64,000 nucleotides of DNA from Crossaster papposus (taxonomy: Eukaryota; Echinodermata; Asteroidea; Velatida; Solasteridae), in contig JBAIAA010000507.1 in assembly GCA_037893245.1 (NCBI GenBank), forward strand, positions 1,364,001 through 1,428,000, given 5' to 3'. Shown in pieces: positions 24,101 through 31,383 of the stretch (position 1 is the first letter of the stretch; the number at the start of each line of letters is the position of its first letter). Position numbers and translations under genes: made by a program. The notes under the pieces were generated by a model. That model saw only the letters and a program-made list of their open reading frames with translations, was not told the origin of the DNA and made no database searches.

Positions 24101-24259
24101 GAGATGGCCAACGAGTGGCAGAACGTGGCCAAGGTCATGGATCGATTCTTCCTGTGCGCCTACATCATCTGCGTGGTGGTCATGGACGTGGTGATCGGCA
24201 TGCAGATCTTCCAGGATCACGGCATCACATCCGGCGAGGCCTTGAAATCGGCCGAATAA
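3046..24259 (+). CDS. Nicotinic acetylcholine receptor alpha subunit, alpha7-like (8 exons, 5' end missing)
   Basis: This is a subunit of a pentameric acetylcholine-gated cation channel (Cys-loop receptor) in the plasma membrane. Eight exons join in phase to 480 residues plus a stop, numbering Ala1 at 3048. Binding-site residues are visible: WLPD and Tyr98 (loop A), the Cys135-Cys149 Cys-loop with FYPFD, Trp156 in GSW (loop B), and Tyr195, vicinal Cys197-Cys198 and Tyr203 (loop C), which make it an alpha-type subunit. M1 is about 217-240, M2 248-267, M3 282-302 and M4 444-464. Glu246 at -1', Thr6', Leu256 at 9', Val13' and Glu20' match the cation-selective alpha7 pattern. The M3-M4 loop is short, about 140 residues. 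Oddities are Glu237 inside M1, Cys242 before M2, and an unusual [10 protein letters not shown] post-M3 segment. The signal-peptide exon, expected to end in phase 1, was not found and may lie left of the window. The exact subunit class needs a phylogeny. Confidence 0.95.
3347..3600. mobile_element. MITE family H, copy 1
   Basis: Inverted ends GTGACCCGCTCCCACAAAAC and GGGAGCAGGTCAC, with CAGACATAAGTG inside both. A second copy is at 54475-54711. It sits in the first long receptor intron. Confidence 0.8.
3601..5740. other. nAChR intron sequence with repeat scraps
   Basis: Includes a copy of a dispersed block around 4795-4885 (GAGACAATTTAGCCATTCCT) shared with 32965-33060 and 43440-43580. Also present are a GGC/GGA-rich run at 4415-4475 and a lone terminus of MITE C at 5159-5203. 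No gene was recognised. Confidence 0.4.
5794..6960. repeat. 43-bp minisatellite, array 1
   Basis: About 27 variant copies of a 43-bp unit beginning GTAGTTATGACAGGGTATTA and ending AACCTACATCGGG. Some units carry insertions or shortened spacers, and higher-order pairs repeat. The array is flanked by two copies of CTAGCCCCAC..TAGAAGAGCCC (5751 and 6968), as if it arose inside or between duplicated ends. A related array is at 12140-12700. Confidence 0.92.
7182..7569. mobile_element. MITE family C, copy 1
   Basis: Starts TTAAGGTAGGATACACCATT and ends with the inverted GGCGTATTCTACC. It contains the palindrome GATCGCCGGAGGGCGATC and the conserved block GACGCCGGTTGAAAACGAAA. It is the most abundant family here, with copies at 8622, 9742, 10735, 12759, 28179, 28884, 38792 and 47130 and terminal arrays at 53040. 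Confidence 0.85.
7677..7965. mobile_element. Inverted-repeat element family G, copy 1
   Basis: Ends CTTGCATACGCACTGTGGAC and its complement GTCCACAGTGCGTATGTAAG, about 290 bp. Nearly identical copies are at 24871-25158 and 55552-55840, all in the same orientation. It holds GGGTTAGGGTTATATATAG internally. Confidence 0.85.
7985..8270. repeat. Dispersed repeat shared with 57030-57345
   Basis: The block with AACCCAGGAAAATAATTGTA and GAGCATTTTGAAAAACGTGC recurs near 57235-57345. The second copy is interrupted by a 152-bp palindrome. Function unknown. Confidence 0.7.
8622..8953. mobile_element. MITE family C, copy 2 (one end missing)
   Basis: Reads from GGGGTTGTATTTTATAGTAA to GCAAATGGTGTATCCTACC, in reverse orientation to copy 1. 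The opposite terminus is absent. Confidence 0.8.
8955..9741. other. nAChR intron sequence, nothing recognised
   Basis: Mostly unique AT-rich DNA. The open frames here show no protein-like features. Confidence 0.3.
9742..10563. mobile_element. MITE family C, copy 3, split by a minisatellite element
   Basis: The left part (TTAAAGGTAGGATACACCAT) and right part (TGGTTTATCCTACCTTTAA) of the MITE are separated by a 500-bp insertion (9872-10370) that carries a 10-bp repeat array. A G-run and T-run at 9826-9856 sit just left of the insertion. Confidence 0.8.
9872..10370. repeat. (GTCCCTGTAA)n minisatellite element
   Basis: Ends resemble GTAGTCAAGTCC and GGACTCGTATACAAC. Between 9888 and 10170 there are about 28 near-perfect copies of the 10-bp unit. 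The right part (10200-10365) has unique-looking sequence followed by GTGACTGG units. Related elements are at 60828-61098 and 63838-64000, the last inverted. The long open frames seen here are by-products of a repeat without stops. Confidence 0.9.
10735..11120. mobile_element. MITE family C, copy 4
   Basis: A complete copy from TTAAAGGTAGTATACACCAT to AATGGTGTATCCACCTTTAA, with GCGATCGCCGGACAGCGAGC in the middle. Confidence 0.85.
11553..11966. mobile_element. Inverted-repeat element with internal 43-bp tandem repeats
   Basis: Ends CCCTAAAACAGATTGGTTGA and its complement near 11940-11966. Inside are about five copies of a 43-bp unit beginning AACCAAAATACTGATCGAAA. It lies in the large receptor intron. 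Confidence 0.8.
12140..12700. repeat. 43-bp minisatellite, array 2
   Basis: About 13 variant copies of the same unit as at 5794-6960 (GTAGTTATGACAGGGTATTA). It ends about 240 bp before the 45-nt receptor exon. Two arrays of one unit in one intron suggest local spread. Confidence 0.9.
12706..12904. mobile_element. Fragments of MITE F and MITE C
   Basis: A one-sided MITE F end (CAGAGGGCACATCGTCTATA) is joined directly to the right half of a MITE C (12759-12904, ending GCAAATGGTGTATCCTACCT). It sits only about 30 nt before nAChR exon 3. Confidence 0.7.
12936..12980 (+). CDS. nAChR exon 3: conserved 45-nt microexon
   Basis: Acceptor CTTCTTATGCAG and donor GTGAGT bound exactly 45 nt, the conserved length of this exon across nicotinic receptors. 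In phase 0 it reads [15 protein letters not shown], equivalent to the family's DEKNQ...NVWLKQ segment. Trp60 is the complementary-face (loop D) tryptophan. It is too short to be seen as an open frame by itself. A palindromic MITE starts 7 nt after its 3' end. Confidence 0.92.
12988..13665. mobile_element. Long palindromic MITE abutting a splice donor
   Basis: Arms of about 300 bp mirror each other around 13360. Ends are TTAAAGGGTACTAGAAATAC and its near complement, with ACGTCATCTTTTGTGGGCGG in both arms. It starts 7 nt after the 5' end of the intron following nAChR exon 3. The donor GTGAGT itself is intact. Confidence 0.9.
13666..14850. other. Intron DNA rich in GTCGTACGTACGAC palindromes
   Basis: Between 13880 and 14470 many copies of the self-complementary AAGTCGTACGTACGACTTAT occur. 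A block at 13944-14095 (CCATAGAGACGTACAC) recurs at 51045-51220. No gene was recognised. Confidence 0.6.
14854..15626. mobile_element. Harbinger-type non-autonomous element hosting another MITE
   Basis: Ends GGCCGTGTCCGAAACG and CGTTCCGGACACGGCC, flanked by TTA on both sides. The 3-bp TTA duplication and inverted ends fit PIF/Harbinger. The inside repeats GTAGCTGTAGCTC-like units. A 9-bp-TSD MITE is inserted near its right end. Confidence 0.8.
15347..15611. mobile_element. Mutator-type MITE (family E), copy 1
   Basis: Inverted ends GCGATAATTTTTCTGCAGGT and its complement are flanked by the 9-bp duplication GTTCCGGAC (15338-15346 and 15612-15620). The centre contains CCCTAA-type telomere-like repeats on both sides of a short spacer. 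A second copy is at 58761. Confidence 0.85.
15852..16242. mobile_element. MITE family B, copy 1
   Basis: Ends TTAAAGGGATCGTATACGTT and its near complement, about 390 bp. The middle has CAGATTGTGTATTCCAATGC-like sequence. Other copies are at 30197, 41337, 44131 and 55964. Confidence 0.85.
16584..17057. mobile_element. Degraded MITE C-like element
   Basis: The left end GAAGGTAGTATATACATCAT and right end ACTACCTTTAA match the MITE C layout with many differences, suggesting an old copy. It ends about 150 bp before nAChR exon 4. Confidence 0.5.
17209..17318 (+). CDS. nAChR exon 4: loop A region
   Basis: It is 110 nt, again the classical family length. The acceptor is ...GTGATGAAG and the donor is GTGAGT. 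It encodes residues 64-99, [16 protein letters not shown] followed by the LRLPSS and [10 protein letters not shown] segments. The WLPD motif and Tyr98 form loop A of the agonist site. It ends in phase 2, and the next exon supplies one base to complete Thr100. Confidence 0.94.
17341..17585. mobile_element. MITE family A, copy 2
   Basis: Ends GGGGCCAGTTTTATAGAGCT and AGCTCTATGAAATTGGCCCC, 245 bp. It begins about 20 nt beyond the donor of nAChR exon 4. Confidence 0.88.
18364..18397. repeat. Poly-G tract
   Basis: About 30 guanines, interrupted once by T, in a receptor intron. It could form G-quadruplexes and is prone to length error in assembly. Confidence 0.9.
18540..18960. repeat. Degenerate CCATC/CCCAT pentanucleotide array
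   Basis: A C-rich strand with loose 5-bp periodicity (CCATCCCATCC and similar) runs almost to the acceptor of nAChR exon 5. It may serve as an exceptionally long pyrimidine-rich region for that splice site. The long frames inside are low-complexity artefacts. Confidence 0.85.
18992..19245 (+). CDS. nAChR exon 5: Cys-loop and loop B
   Basis: Acceptor TTCTCTACGCAG and donor GTAGGT bound 254 nt encoding residues 101-184. It holds the Cys-loop, Cys135 and Cys149 with 13 residues between them including FYPFD, then GSW with Trp156 (loop B), and ends at GEWDTF. Vertebrate genes usually split this region into two exons of about 80 and 170 nt, so this looks like one fused exon. A pentanucleotide repeat array ends about 30 nt upstream. 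Confidence 0.95.
19246..19865. other. nAChR intron, nothing recognised
   Basis: AT-rich unique sequence without protein-like frames. Confidence 0.3.
19866..20190 (-). mobile_element. tRNA-derived SINE, copy 1
   Basis: On the - strand GTTGGCGTAGCGGTTCTTTC resembles an A box and GGGTTCGAACCCCACC a B box. These are followed by a body shared with 52460-52755 and a tail of TAATAATAATA type. In the body, CTCCAGGATATTATCCTGG forms a hairpin. Confidence 0.8.
20693..20977 (+). CDS. nAChR exon 6: loop C, M1 and M2 pore
   Basis: Acceptor CACATTATGCAG and donor GTAAGG bound 285 nt encoding residues 186-279. Loop C reads [16 protein letters not shown] with the vicinal cysteines that mark alpha subunits. 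M1 contains IIPCALIS. M2 starts at [18 protein letters not shown], nearly identical to alpha7. Glu237 in M1 and Cys242 in the M1-M2 linker are unusual, since most members have hydrophobic or small residues there. Confidence 0.96.
21110..21477 (+). mobile_element. L2/CR1-like LINE, 3' end fragment
   Basis: The frame reads [20 protein letters not shown], later [16 protein letters not shown], then [11 protein letters not shown]. This is the recognisable C-terminus of a non-LTR reverse transcriptase (APPYLSDL...LWNSLP..IR...FKxxLKTxLF). One in-frame stop interrupts it. A short 3' UTR with GCGCTTTGATCATG and a TTATTATTATTAT tail follows, typical of L2-like elements. It is 5'-truncated. Confidence 0.85.
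21650..21893. mobile_element. MITE family A, copy 3
   Basis: Ends GGGGCCAATTTCATAGAGCT and AGCTATATGAAATTGGCC. It lies directly after the LINE fragment in the same receptor intron. Confidence 0.88.
22191..22339 (+). CDS. nAChR exon 7: M3
   Basis: Acceptor TTTTTGTTTTTGACAG and donor GTAATC bound 149 nt encoding residues 281-329. M3 reads [20 protein letters not shown], followed by the family landmark LNLHHR and then VPNWVHSVF. The family usually continues as a LP-rich amphipathic stretch, but here it is [10 protein letters not shown]. The exon starts in phase 1 and ends in phase 0. Confidence 0.93.
22340..23057. other. nAChR intron, nothing recognised
   Basis: Contains C-rich CCTCACCCAACTC-type sequence at 22710-22860 without a clear unit. 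No gene was seen. Confidence 0.3.
23058..23279 (+). CDS. nAChR exon 8: M3-M4 cytoplasmic loop
   Basis: Acceptor TTCCACGACAG and donor GTAAGC bound 222 nt in phase 0 at both ends (74 codons, residues 330-403). The sequence is polar, rich in Ser, Thr, Asn and His, and shows little family conservation, as expected for the variable intracellular loop. It is assigned by position, phase and an uninterrupted frame between two certain exons. Confidence 0.88.
23280..24025. other. Last nAChR intron, nothing recognised
   Basis: A minus-strand frame at 23535-23846 has no family resemblance and no splice context and is treated as chance. Confidence 0.3.
24026..24259 (+). CDS. nAChR exon 9: end of loop, M4 and stop
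   Basis: Acceptor TTATACGATACAG opens 77 codons and a TAA at 24257-24259. The amphipathic MA helix runs through [20 protein letters not shown], followed by VMDRFF and M4 (residues 444-464, [17 protein letters not shown]). The tail after M4 is 16 residues, longer than in many alpha7 proteins. High GC and an uninterrupted frame contrast with the surrounding AT-rich DNA. Confidence 0.95.
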   Translation, partial: EQALMDTLTNVRFLAQRFAERDREEEMANEWQNVAKVMDRFFLCAYIICVVVMDVVIGMQIFQDHGITSGEALKSAE

Positions 24260-24370
24260 TTTCTGTAACGTTTTTCGTCTACGGACGATAGCGGTGTACG
24301 GTTTGCAATGGCGGTTCGACTGAAACGGGTAGATTATGGAGGAAAGACTTGTAACGATCATCGCTGACTC

Positions 24371-24815
24371 AAGTGATAGACTTTGTTGGATTATACTAAC
24401 TATGACTACGGTTTGTCATGGTTTAGTGATTGGAAGCATCAACTGGTTCTACTTCAAGAGTACTTCGCGACTGGTTAATGGCAATAATGGAAAATAAGGA
24501 GGTACCGCAATGATTCAAGTAAGTGACTTTGTTGGATTATACTAACTATGACTACGGTTTGTGATGGTTTAGTGATTGGAAGCATCAACTGGTTCTACTT
24601 CAAGAGTACTTCCTGACTGGTTAATGGCAATAATGGAAAATAAGGAGGTACAGCAATTATTCAAGTAAGTGACTTTGTTGGATTATACTAACTATGACTA
24701 CGGTTTGTGATGGTTTAGTGATTGGCAGCATCAACTGGTTCTACTTCAAGAGTACTTCGTGACTGGTTAATGGCTATAATGGGAAAATAGGGAGGTACAG
24801 CAATGATTGAAGTAA
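24371..24815. repeat. Three tandem copies of a 146-bp unit in the nAChR 3' region
   Basis: Each unit contains GACTTTGTTGGATTATACTA, GGAAGCATCAACTGGTTCTA and ATAAGGAGGTACAGCAATGA. Copies differ at only a few bases, so the triplication is recent. It starts about 110 nt after the stop codon. Confidence 0.9.
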
Positions 24816-24870
24816 GTGACTTTACAGGGTTGTGCTAAACTAAGGTTGTGGTAAACTAAGATGAGTTAGT

Positions 24871-25158
24871 CTTGCATACGCACTGTGGATCTCCGAACAA
24901 TATAGGTCCACACGATGCGGGAAAAGGTTACGGTTTGTGGACTTGCCCAGGTCCACAATCCGTTTTTCAGTTTCCGAAAAAGAGCGCTAGAGGAAAAACG
25001 GGTTAGGGTTATATATAGAAAAGATAGAAGGAACAGCTGAGAGGCCCAGAATCAACATTTGAGGGTAAATTTGTTTTGGGGAAGCGAGAAAAATGAGTAT
25101 TTAGTCAACGTTTTTTAACTACACGAAGACAAAGGAATGTCCACAGTACGTATGTAAG
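24871..25158. mobile_element. Inverted-repeat element family G, copy 2
   Basis: Ends CTTGCATACGCACTGTGGAT and GTCCACAGTACGTATGTAAG. It lies directly after the triplicate. Confidence 0.85.
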
Positions 25159-25699
25159 GTAAAGTTGAATGGCCAAGCCGTGTTTCACCGTCAGAATTGG
25201 CTCTGTGATATCTTCTTCGGTGAATATTAGCTGAATAAAAAAAAAAAAAAAAAAAAAGAGAAACAGCAATGGTTCAAGTGGGCCTAATCGGGTCCAGCAC
25301 GTGGTGATTATGGGTAACTATAATGGCCCGAACTGTGATTATGGAGCGTTGTTTTGATGAAGAATTTGGAGATTATGCAATAACTTATCGTGAACTCAAC
25401 AATTTTGTAAATTGGGTTGAAGCTCAGATTTGGCAATGCCGGGGTTAGATTCTAGGTTGGAGAAGTTTGTTCGTGAAAAAAACAAAGTGAAACCGAACAC
25501 GCAGAGTTTACCAGAGGGCAATTGGGCAATCGGTTATTTTGGATACCGATGCACGCCGCGTATAAAGTGTACAAAAGCCATTTTGGTGCTTACTAAAACG
25601 GTACCGCCAACGCGATGGCGGTTTTGAATTACACTTACTGAAACGCGGTTTTTAGGTCATCGGAATAAATGGTTGTTAAAACAGCTTTGCGCAAACGTC

Positions 25700-26215
25700 C
25701 GTAGAACAAACGAATGGCTGTTTGCAAAAAAAAAAAAAAATTTAGAAATTGTTTAAATTATATACACACAATATTTGAACTTGTAAATAGAGTCATGTTG
25801 TACTTTTTTGAGACCTATATTCACTAATTGTGAACATTGGTTGGCAGTTTTACCCGAAAAAAATCAGTAAAGGGACGGGACATTACGATGGTTGGTTTAA
25901 CTTTGCAGTCATTTTGGATTCGCTTTGAATCAAAATTGACGCTGGTGCCGTCACGACCATTTTATTTCTGTTGAATGTGATTACACACCTTACTGAATAC
26001 ATGTATACATGTACTGCTTATTTGAACTGTCTCATAAAATAACCAAATATCTTCCGTATTAGTTCGAACAAATTGATGTTTAGAACAACAACAAAATATG
26101 CATATGAACGTGCTCCAATTAATGTGTCCTTTGTTATAAATATTTAAGTGTAAACTGCTGGCACAGTGTATATATTATACGTGAGGAACTGACTTACTCG
26201 AAGACATTTTGTTTA
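25700..26215. other. Intergenic AT-rich DNA
   Basis: Between the receptor gene and the converging VWA gene. No gene or repeat was recognised. Confidence 0.35.
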
Positions 26216-26219
26216 ACCC

Positions 26220-26830
26220 TCCTATGGTTTCACCTTTCAAAACCTTTCAAAATCTGCTTACAGGGCAAAATGGATATAAAAAAGTATGAACCTTTCAAAA
26301 CGCTCCAGAATTTGTTCCTACTGCACTACCACACCTTTCAATACCTTTTGAAAGGAATTGAAAGGTAGAAAAACTGGGCTATGGTATACCCTATGATAAA
26401 GGTATGGGAAGTCTATCAGAAAACGGCCAGACCTTCCAAAACCTTGCGAAAGAAAATGAAAGGTGGAGCTATTGCTCAACCAAATATCAGTACGGTTGCT
26501 ATGCATACATGGTTTGACCTTTCAAAACCTTTTGAAATGTTTTGAAAGGTAGAATTACTCCCCAGCACATTATATAGAATATCTCTCACAGAAAACAGCT
26601 AAACATTTCAAAACATTTCAACTTTTATTTGGTATGGTATGCCCCTATGATAAAGGTATGGGAAGTCTATCAGAAAACGGCCAGACTTTCCAAAACCTCA
26701 CACCAGTTTGTTCAGAGAGTTGTTTTACCTTTCAAAATCTTTCATAGGTTTCTTTTGTCGGACAGCTTTCTCACCTTTCAAAACCCTTTAGTCCAGGAAA
26801 CTTGAAAGGTTTTGAAAGGTCTGACAGCTC
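26220..26830. repeat. Repeats of ACCTTTCAAAACCTTT and its complement
   Basis: More than ten short blocks such as CCTTTCAAAACC and TTGAAAGGT alternate in both orientations. A 45-bp unit (GATAAAGGTATGGGAAGTCT) is duplicated at 26396 and 26649. The whole region can fold back on itself. Confidence 0.75.
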
Positions 26831-27011
26831 TATGGTAACTGCACGGTATATAAGAGGGTTAACAAATGCGCGTGTATTATGCATGTTTTATAAATGTTTC
26901 ACCCATAGAGAATGTGTTAAGCTGGAAGTTTGTACATATAACGGTTTTTTGTCCAAGTGAGAAAGCCTTAAGTGGAATGATGTTTTGTATGAACGCATTT
27001 TACAAAAAAAA

Positions 27012-27252
27012 TTACCAGTTCGCGCCGGGATTATTTTAACATCATCGAGCCGACGCGCGGGATTATTTTTAACGAAACTCGATCCCGCGGGTTCAGGCCG
27101 ATTAGTACCGGGAAGCACTCCCACGCATTACCGGCCTTGCTCGCTGTGGACAGGCATTTCCGGTCTTGCTAATGGCGTGTTTATGCGTCATCCGTTTTCA
27201 ATCTGGGGGAAAATTTTACGTTTGTATACGTCATCCGGCGCGAACTGGCTAA
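27012..27252. mobile_element. MITE family D, copy 2
   Basis: Ends TTACCAGTTCGCGCCGGGAT and CATCCGGCGCGAACTGGCTA, about 240 bp, reversed relative to copy 1. Confidence 0.85.
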
Positions 27253-27859
27253 AAGTTAGTCTAATAGTTAACGTCTTTGCATGTGCACAATAAGTATACC
27301 GCATTTTTGTTCTTCTGAAGTGTAAACTAATGAAGAAATTATAGGTTGAATATATGTAGTTTATTGTAATGTTCTAAATAACTCCTTGTTGGGGCAATTT
27401 TTTAGCATTTTGGTTTTTGAATGTTTTCAAGCTCGATATCTTCTCTTACAGACTGACATGTGTTATTAATTTGGAGCACATCTAATGAAAACAAACTGCT
27501 TGGCATTTAACATCATGATCGTTGACTGAACGCAAATGTTTTAATATCATTTCATTAAACATTTGTCCACCAATCTACCTGGCTATAAAAGACACGAGAT
27601 GCACGTACATGGCCTCGTTAGCCCTCTGCTACGTGTCGTGCTTGATATAGCAATACACATGTATCTTACATGTAAGTCAACATGTAAATCTACCATATAG
27701 TTCAACATTTAAAGTAACACTGATATTATATTTGAGCTCAAATGAGCATTTCTGCAGTTTGCATACACTCTCAAAACATGTATTAAGATTTATAGTTGGT
27801 TCCAAAAGTTGGTTAAAATGTGTATCAACAATGTGTATAATTTTTCAATTTGACCAATG

Positions 27860-28165
27860 TTGGGTATTTTTTACCAATGCTGGGTGCATTTTACCCAACG
27901 TTGGGCAAACGTTATAACAATTTGTTTTACCAACAATTTAGTGGTTCACCTGGTAACCAACGGTTGGTACACATTTGTCATTTTACCAATTGTGACTAAA
28001 TTTAACCAAATTTGACCAACGTTGAGGTAAATTTACTCATTTTAATCAACCGTTTGTTACCAGGCCAACAACACAACACTGTCTTGGTTAAAAAAAATTG
28101 TAAAAACAATTTACCCAACGTTAGGTAAAATTTACCCAACATTGGTCAAATTGAAACACAAATTA
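27860..28165. repeat. Mirror blocks of ACCCAACGTTGGG type
   Basis: Imperfect inverted repeats (TTTTACCCAACGTTGGGCAA, ATTTACCCAACATTGG) cluster here, giving a possible hairpin. They probably belong to a degraded palindromic MITE. The outer ends are not clear. Confidence 0.5.
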
Positions 28166-28178
28166 CACATTGTTGGTC

Positions 28179-28514
28179 AAAAGTAAGATACACCAATTGC
28201 ACATATCGAAAATCGTTAATACCGAATTATTAAGAAATATCTTACAATTTTTTTTTATAAATATAATGATTCTAAGCATCCAGCAAAAACAGCTGACGGG
28301 CGCCGGTTGAAAACAGACGCCGTTTGTCTTGCTTTTATTTTTTACTCGGCATCCATGTTTTTAAAACTTCGGACAGGTCAGTTAAATTGTATAAAATACA
28401 ACCCCACAGTCCAACCATACCTGATAATTCAAGCAATTACCAATGGTGTATCCTACTTTTACACCCACCCATTTCTTACATTTCAAGCAATTACCCATGA
28501 TGTATCCTACCTTA
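28179..28514. mobile_element. MITE family C, copy 6, with duplicated right terminus
   Basis: Starts AAAGTAAGATACACCAATTG. The right terminus ACCAATGGTGTATCCTAC is followed by a second one (28461-28514, ending GATGTATCCTACC). An internal deletion removes the palindromic centre. Confidence 0.78.
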
Positions 28515-28883
28515 AAAATGTTAACCAACAATGTTAAGCAACTAAATGTTAATACATGTGTCATACGATACGAGTGTGTTAATACGAGTGTAACCTCGGC
28601 AAAGATAGACTACAATTACAGAAAGACATATTTGTCTAGTACCTTATTTTAGTACATTAGTTTATTAGTATTCACCGTATCATAAAGTCCGTATATAATA
28701 ATAATATAATGGCTGTTTGGAGAAAATAATTCCAGGGCAATAAACAAAGAACTGTTTCTTATTGAAAGGCTGGTGGAACCCATTTTGAAAACATTTGCTA
28801 CCAACGCGAACATCTTTGGGTGTCTACTGAACGTTCATTACAATTGAAATACATTTTCGAGCGATTTTGTCGGTAGCATGCAC

Positions 28884-29210
28884 TTAAAGGTAGGATACAC
28901 CATTGGTAATTGCTTTAATTATCATGAATGGGTGGATTTTTTTTGGGGGGGGTGTATTTTATAGTGAATATCGTTAACTCAGCTGTCCAAAGTTTTACAA
29001 TCATGGATGCCCAGAAAAGCACGAAAAACAGCGGGTTTTTTCATTATACATTCAATTTTTCGGAATAATTACAGGATAGCTATCTAGCGCAATCATTTTT
29101 TCTGGATGCCTAGAATCAACATTTACTTTCAAATGAGTAAGATATTTCTTAATAATTCGGTAGTAAATATTTTTGATATCTACAAATGGTGTAGGCCTAT
29201 CCTACCTTTA
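28884..29210. mobile_element. MITE family C, copy 7
   Basis: TTAAAGGTAGGATACACCAT to CCTATCCTACCTTTAA. A poly-G stretch (28943-28951) lies inside, at the same place as the G-run in the copy at 9742. Confidence 0.82.
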
Positions 29211-29369
29211 ATCAGGATGCATAACATTGGTCAAAAAAAATTCGTTTTCAACATCGTTTTAAACAAATATTTCGATCTCAACAAGATCTTCTTTAGAGAC
29301 CAATTGACTGTGTACATAAAACTAACATACACAAACACATGTACGTAATAAGTATAGTGTATATGGTTG

Positions 29370-29400
29370 GGGAGGGGGGGAGGGGGGAGGGGGGGTGCGG
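29370..29400. repeat. G-rich GGGGAGGG tract
   Basis: A short purine run, GGGGAGGGGGGGAGGGGGGA, with G-quadruplex potential in intergenic DNA. Confidence 0.8.
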
Positions 29401-29554
29401 GACACACAAAGATTAGTATTTATAATCTTAAACACAAACTAGGCCTAATATCTATGACTTAACATGATAATGGTTATTCTGACTTGTGAACTGTGTACAT
29501 TTGAAGAGAATTACCCTAAATACTGTAAATAAACCAACATTTTTTTGTTTATAG

Positions 29555-29646
29555 AGTTATACAAATCTAAACGGACATGCGACGACATGAAATTAAACGG
29601 CCGTGGAAATTGTACATTCGGCGTTGTGTACTGTGGGGATGTCTAA
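29555..29646 (+). CDS. Weak candidate cysteine-rich terminal exon
   Basis: A pyrimidine-rich acceptor (TTTTTTTGTTTATAG) is followed by an open phase reading LYKSKRTCDDMKLNGRGNC, then TFGVVYCGDV and a stop. Three cysteines with Gly/Asn spacing look like an extracellular fragment. No partner exon, poly(A) signal or homologous family was recognised, and a frame this short can arise by chance. Confidence 0.2.
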
Positions 29647-30196
29647 ACAAATTCGGCATCCTCTGCGCAGTCACTGTTAACGTACACATATCCCCAGGGG
29701 GACTTGATTAACGTTTGCATGAACACAGTTTCATAAAAGCCAGCCACGTCAAACGTGTTCTCGCATTGATATAAACTGAAGCCCGGTGTATTATTATATA
29801 CGTGCAACGTATTGATTGCGCGCGCTGCGCTGGCGACGAATGAAATTCATTTAATTTTTATTTCGCGTTGCATTATGGGGTGGAGCATGCACGCACTCGG
29901 GCAGGACAATATTTTTGTCGCGTGTGTACGAGTGCCGTCGGCAGCTTATTTAGCGCGGAAAGCCAAACATTTTAACTAGGGTATTCGGTAATAAGGCGTA
30001 GGAAGTGTCGTAATGTATTGATTTACTTGCGGGGAATTTAACACGCGGAATGCCAACGTTGAGTACTTTGATTGAACAGTGGATAAACCGTTATTTCAAT
30101 TAACATACTGTACGTTGTTATTATAAAGCTATTTGAATAAGAACATTATACCTTTATTAGATTGAACTCCAAAAGAGCCACTGCAGTTGAAATGGG

Positions 30197-30584
30197 TTAA
30201 AGGAATCGTATACGTTTGGTAATTGGAACCCACTGTTTGTTTCAATCCTATATAGTTATAGATATATACCATAAAACTAAATTTAATTTCAAAAGGTGTT
30301 AGCAATTTCATGAGATATTGCCGAGAGTCTGGAGCGGTTATGTCCACGCAGGAAGAATAATCTGCATTGGAATACACAATCTGAGAAACGTCACTGCAGT
30401 AACGCTTCTCAGATTCAAATTTTGGGGGATAAAAAGTGATATCTTTTTCCATAACCGCAGTACTTCGAAGTGAAAAGTTTCTAAAAATGCATTATACTAT
30501 TCAAAGCTGTTGTACTTCTTACCAAGTAAGTTTTAATTGTCATTAATTTTTGGAGTAATTACCAAACGTATACGATCCCTTTAA
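30197..30584. mobile_element. MITE family B, copy 2
   Basis: TTAAAGGAATCGTATACGTT to AACGTATACGATCCCTTTAA, reversed relative to copy 1. Confidence 0.88.
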
Positions 30585-31029
30585 GTCTGTCTGAAGTTCT
30601 CGAATGGGAATCTTTTTTTCACATAAGCAAACATTTAGAAGCCCAAACAAATTCGATTTGTAGCGGCGCTTAGTCTAGTCTGGTGAACATGTAATTGATT
30701 GCTCAGTTAATTTCAAACAAAATTATTTCTTAAGATTTTGTGCACCCAGCGCCGAGGATATATTTGACGATATTAAGGTTTTTACATCAATTGGTTTTTC
30801 TTAATTAGGGGGGGGGGGGACATATCGCATACCGCCAATTGCTCTTTTATGATTAGCACTTCTTTGTTGTTACTGTGTGTTATGCTAATAGCCTAAGTCT
30901 TGTTTACATTATGTAAGGAAAAGTTGTAATTTCTAGCTGAAAGCAATGATTTATGTGTGGATCGAGAGAGTGCATATTGAACTGTTTGATAATAAATTTG
31001 AAAAATATTGAATTTTGATTAAGAGTGAA

Positions 31030-31140
31030 ATGTTTTGCGCATGCGTATTAAAAATGTGCGCATGCGCAATAAAAAAGTGCGCATGCGTAATACAATTGTG
31101 CGCCTGTGCAATACAAATGTGCGCATGAGCAATACAATTT
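31030..31140. repeat. Short array of TGCGCATGCG units
   Basis: About six spaced copies of GTGCGCATGCGCAATA and variants, each largely self-complementary. It lies some 250 nt beyond the VWA stop codon, possibly in the 3' UTR. Confidence 0.75.
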
Positions 31141-31383
31141 GTAGTCGAATTAATTAGATGTTGAAAAGTAGCAAGATGTTTAAAATCAAAATCAATTGAT
31201 GTTTGTTCTTGCATTTCTTGACAGGAATATAATACGTCTAGTTTGAAATGAATCATGTACCATTTCAAATTAGTAGTTGAAAACGGTGACCATTATTGCA
31301 AATAATCGAATTTGTACCCAAGATACATGTATAAGGCATGGACATAAACCAATTAGGTGAGATTTTACAAATGGAACTGCGCA

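Larger units (their letters stand above)
24260..25670 (+). other. Probable 3' UTR and downstream region of the nAChR gene
   Basis: No open frame of interest follows the stop. The stretch holds a 146-bp triplicate (24371-24815), a 290-bp dispersed repeat (24871-25158) and an A-rich run after AATAAA at 25234-25239. A cleaner AATAAA lies at 25664-25669. Which signal ends the transcript cannot be decided from sequence alone. Confidence 0.4.
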
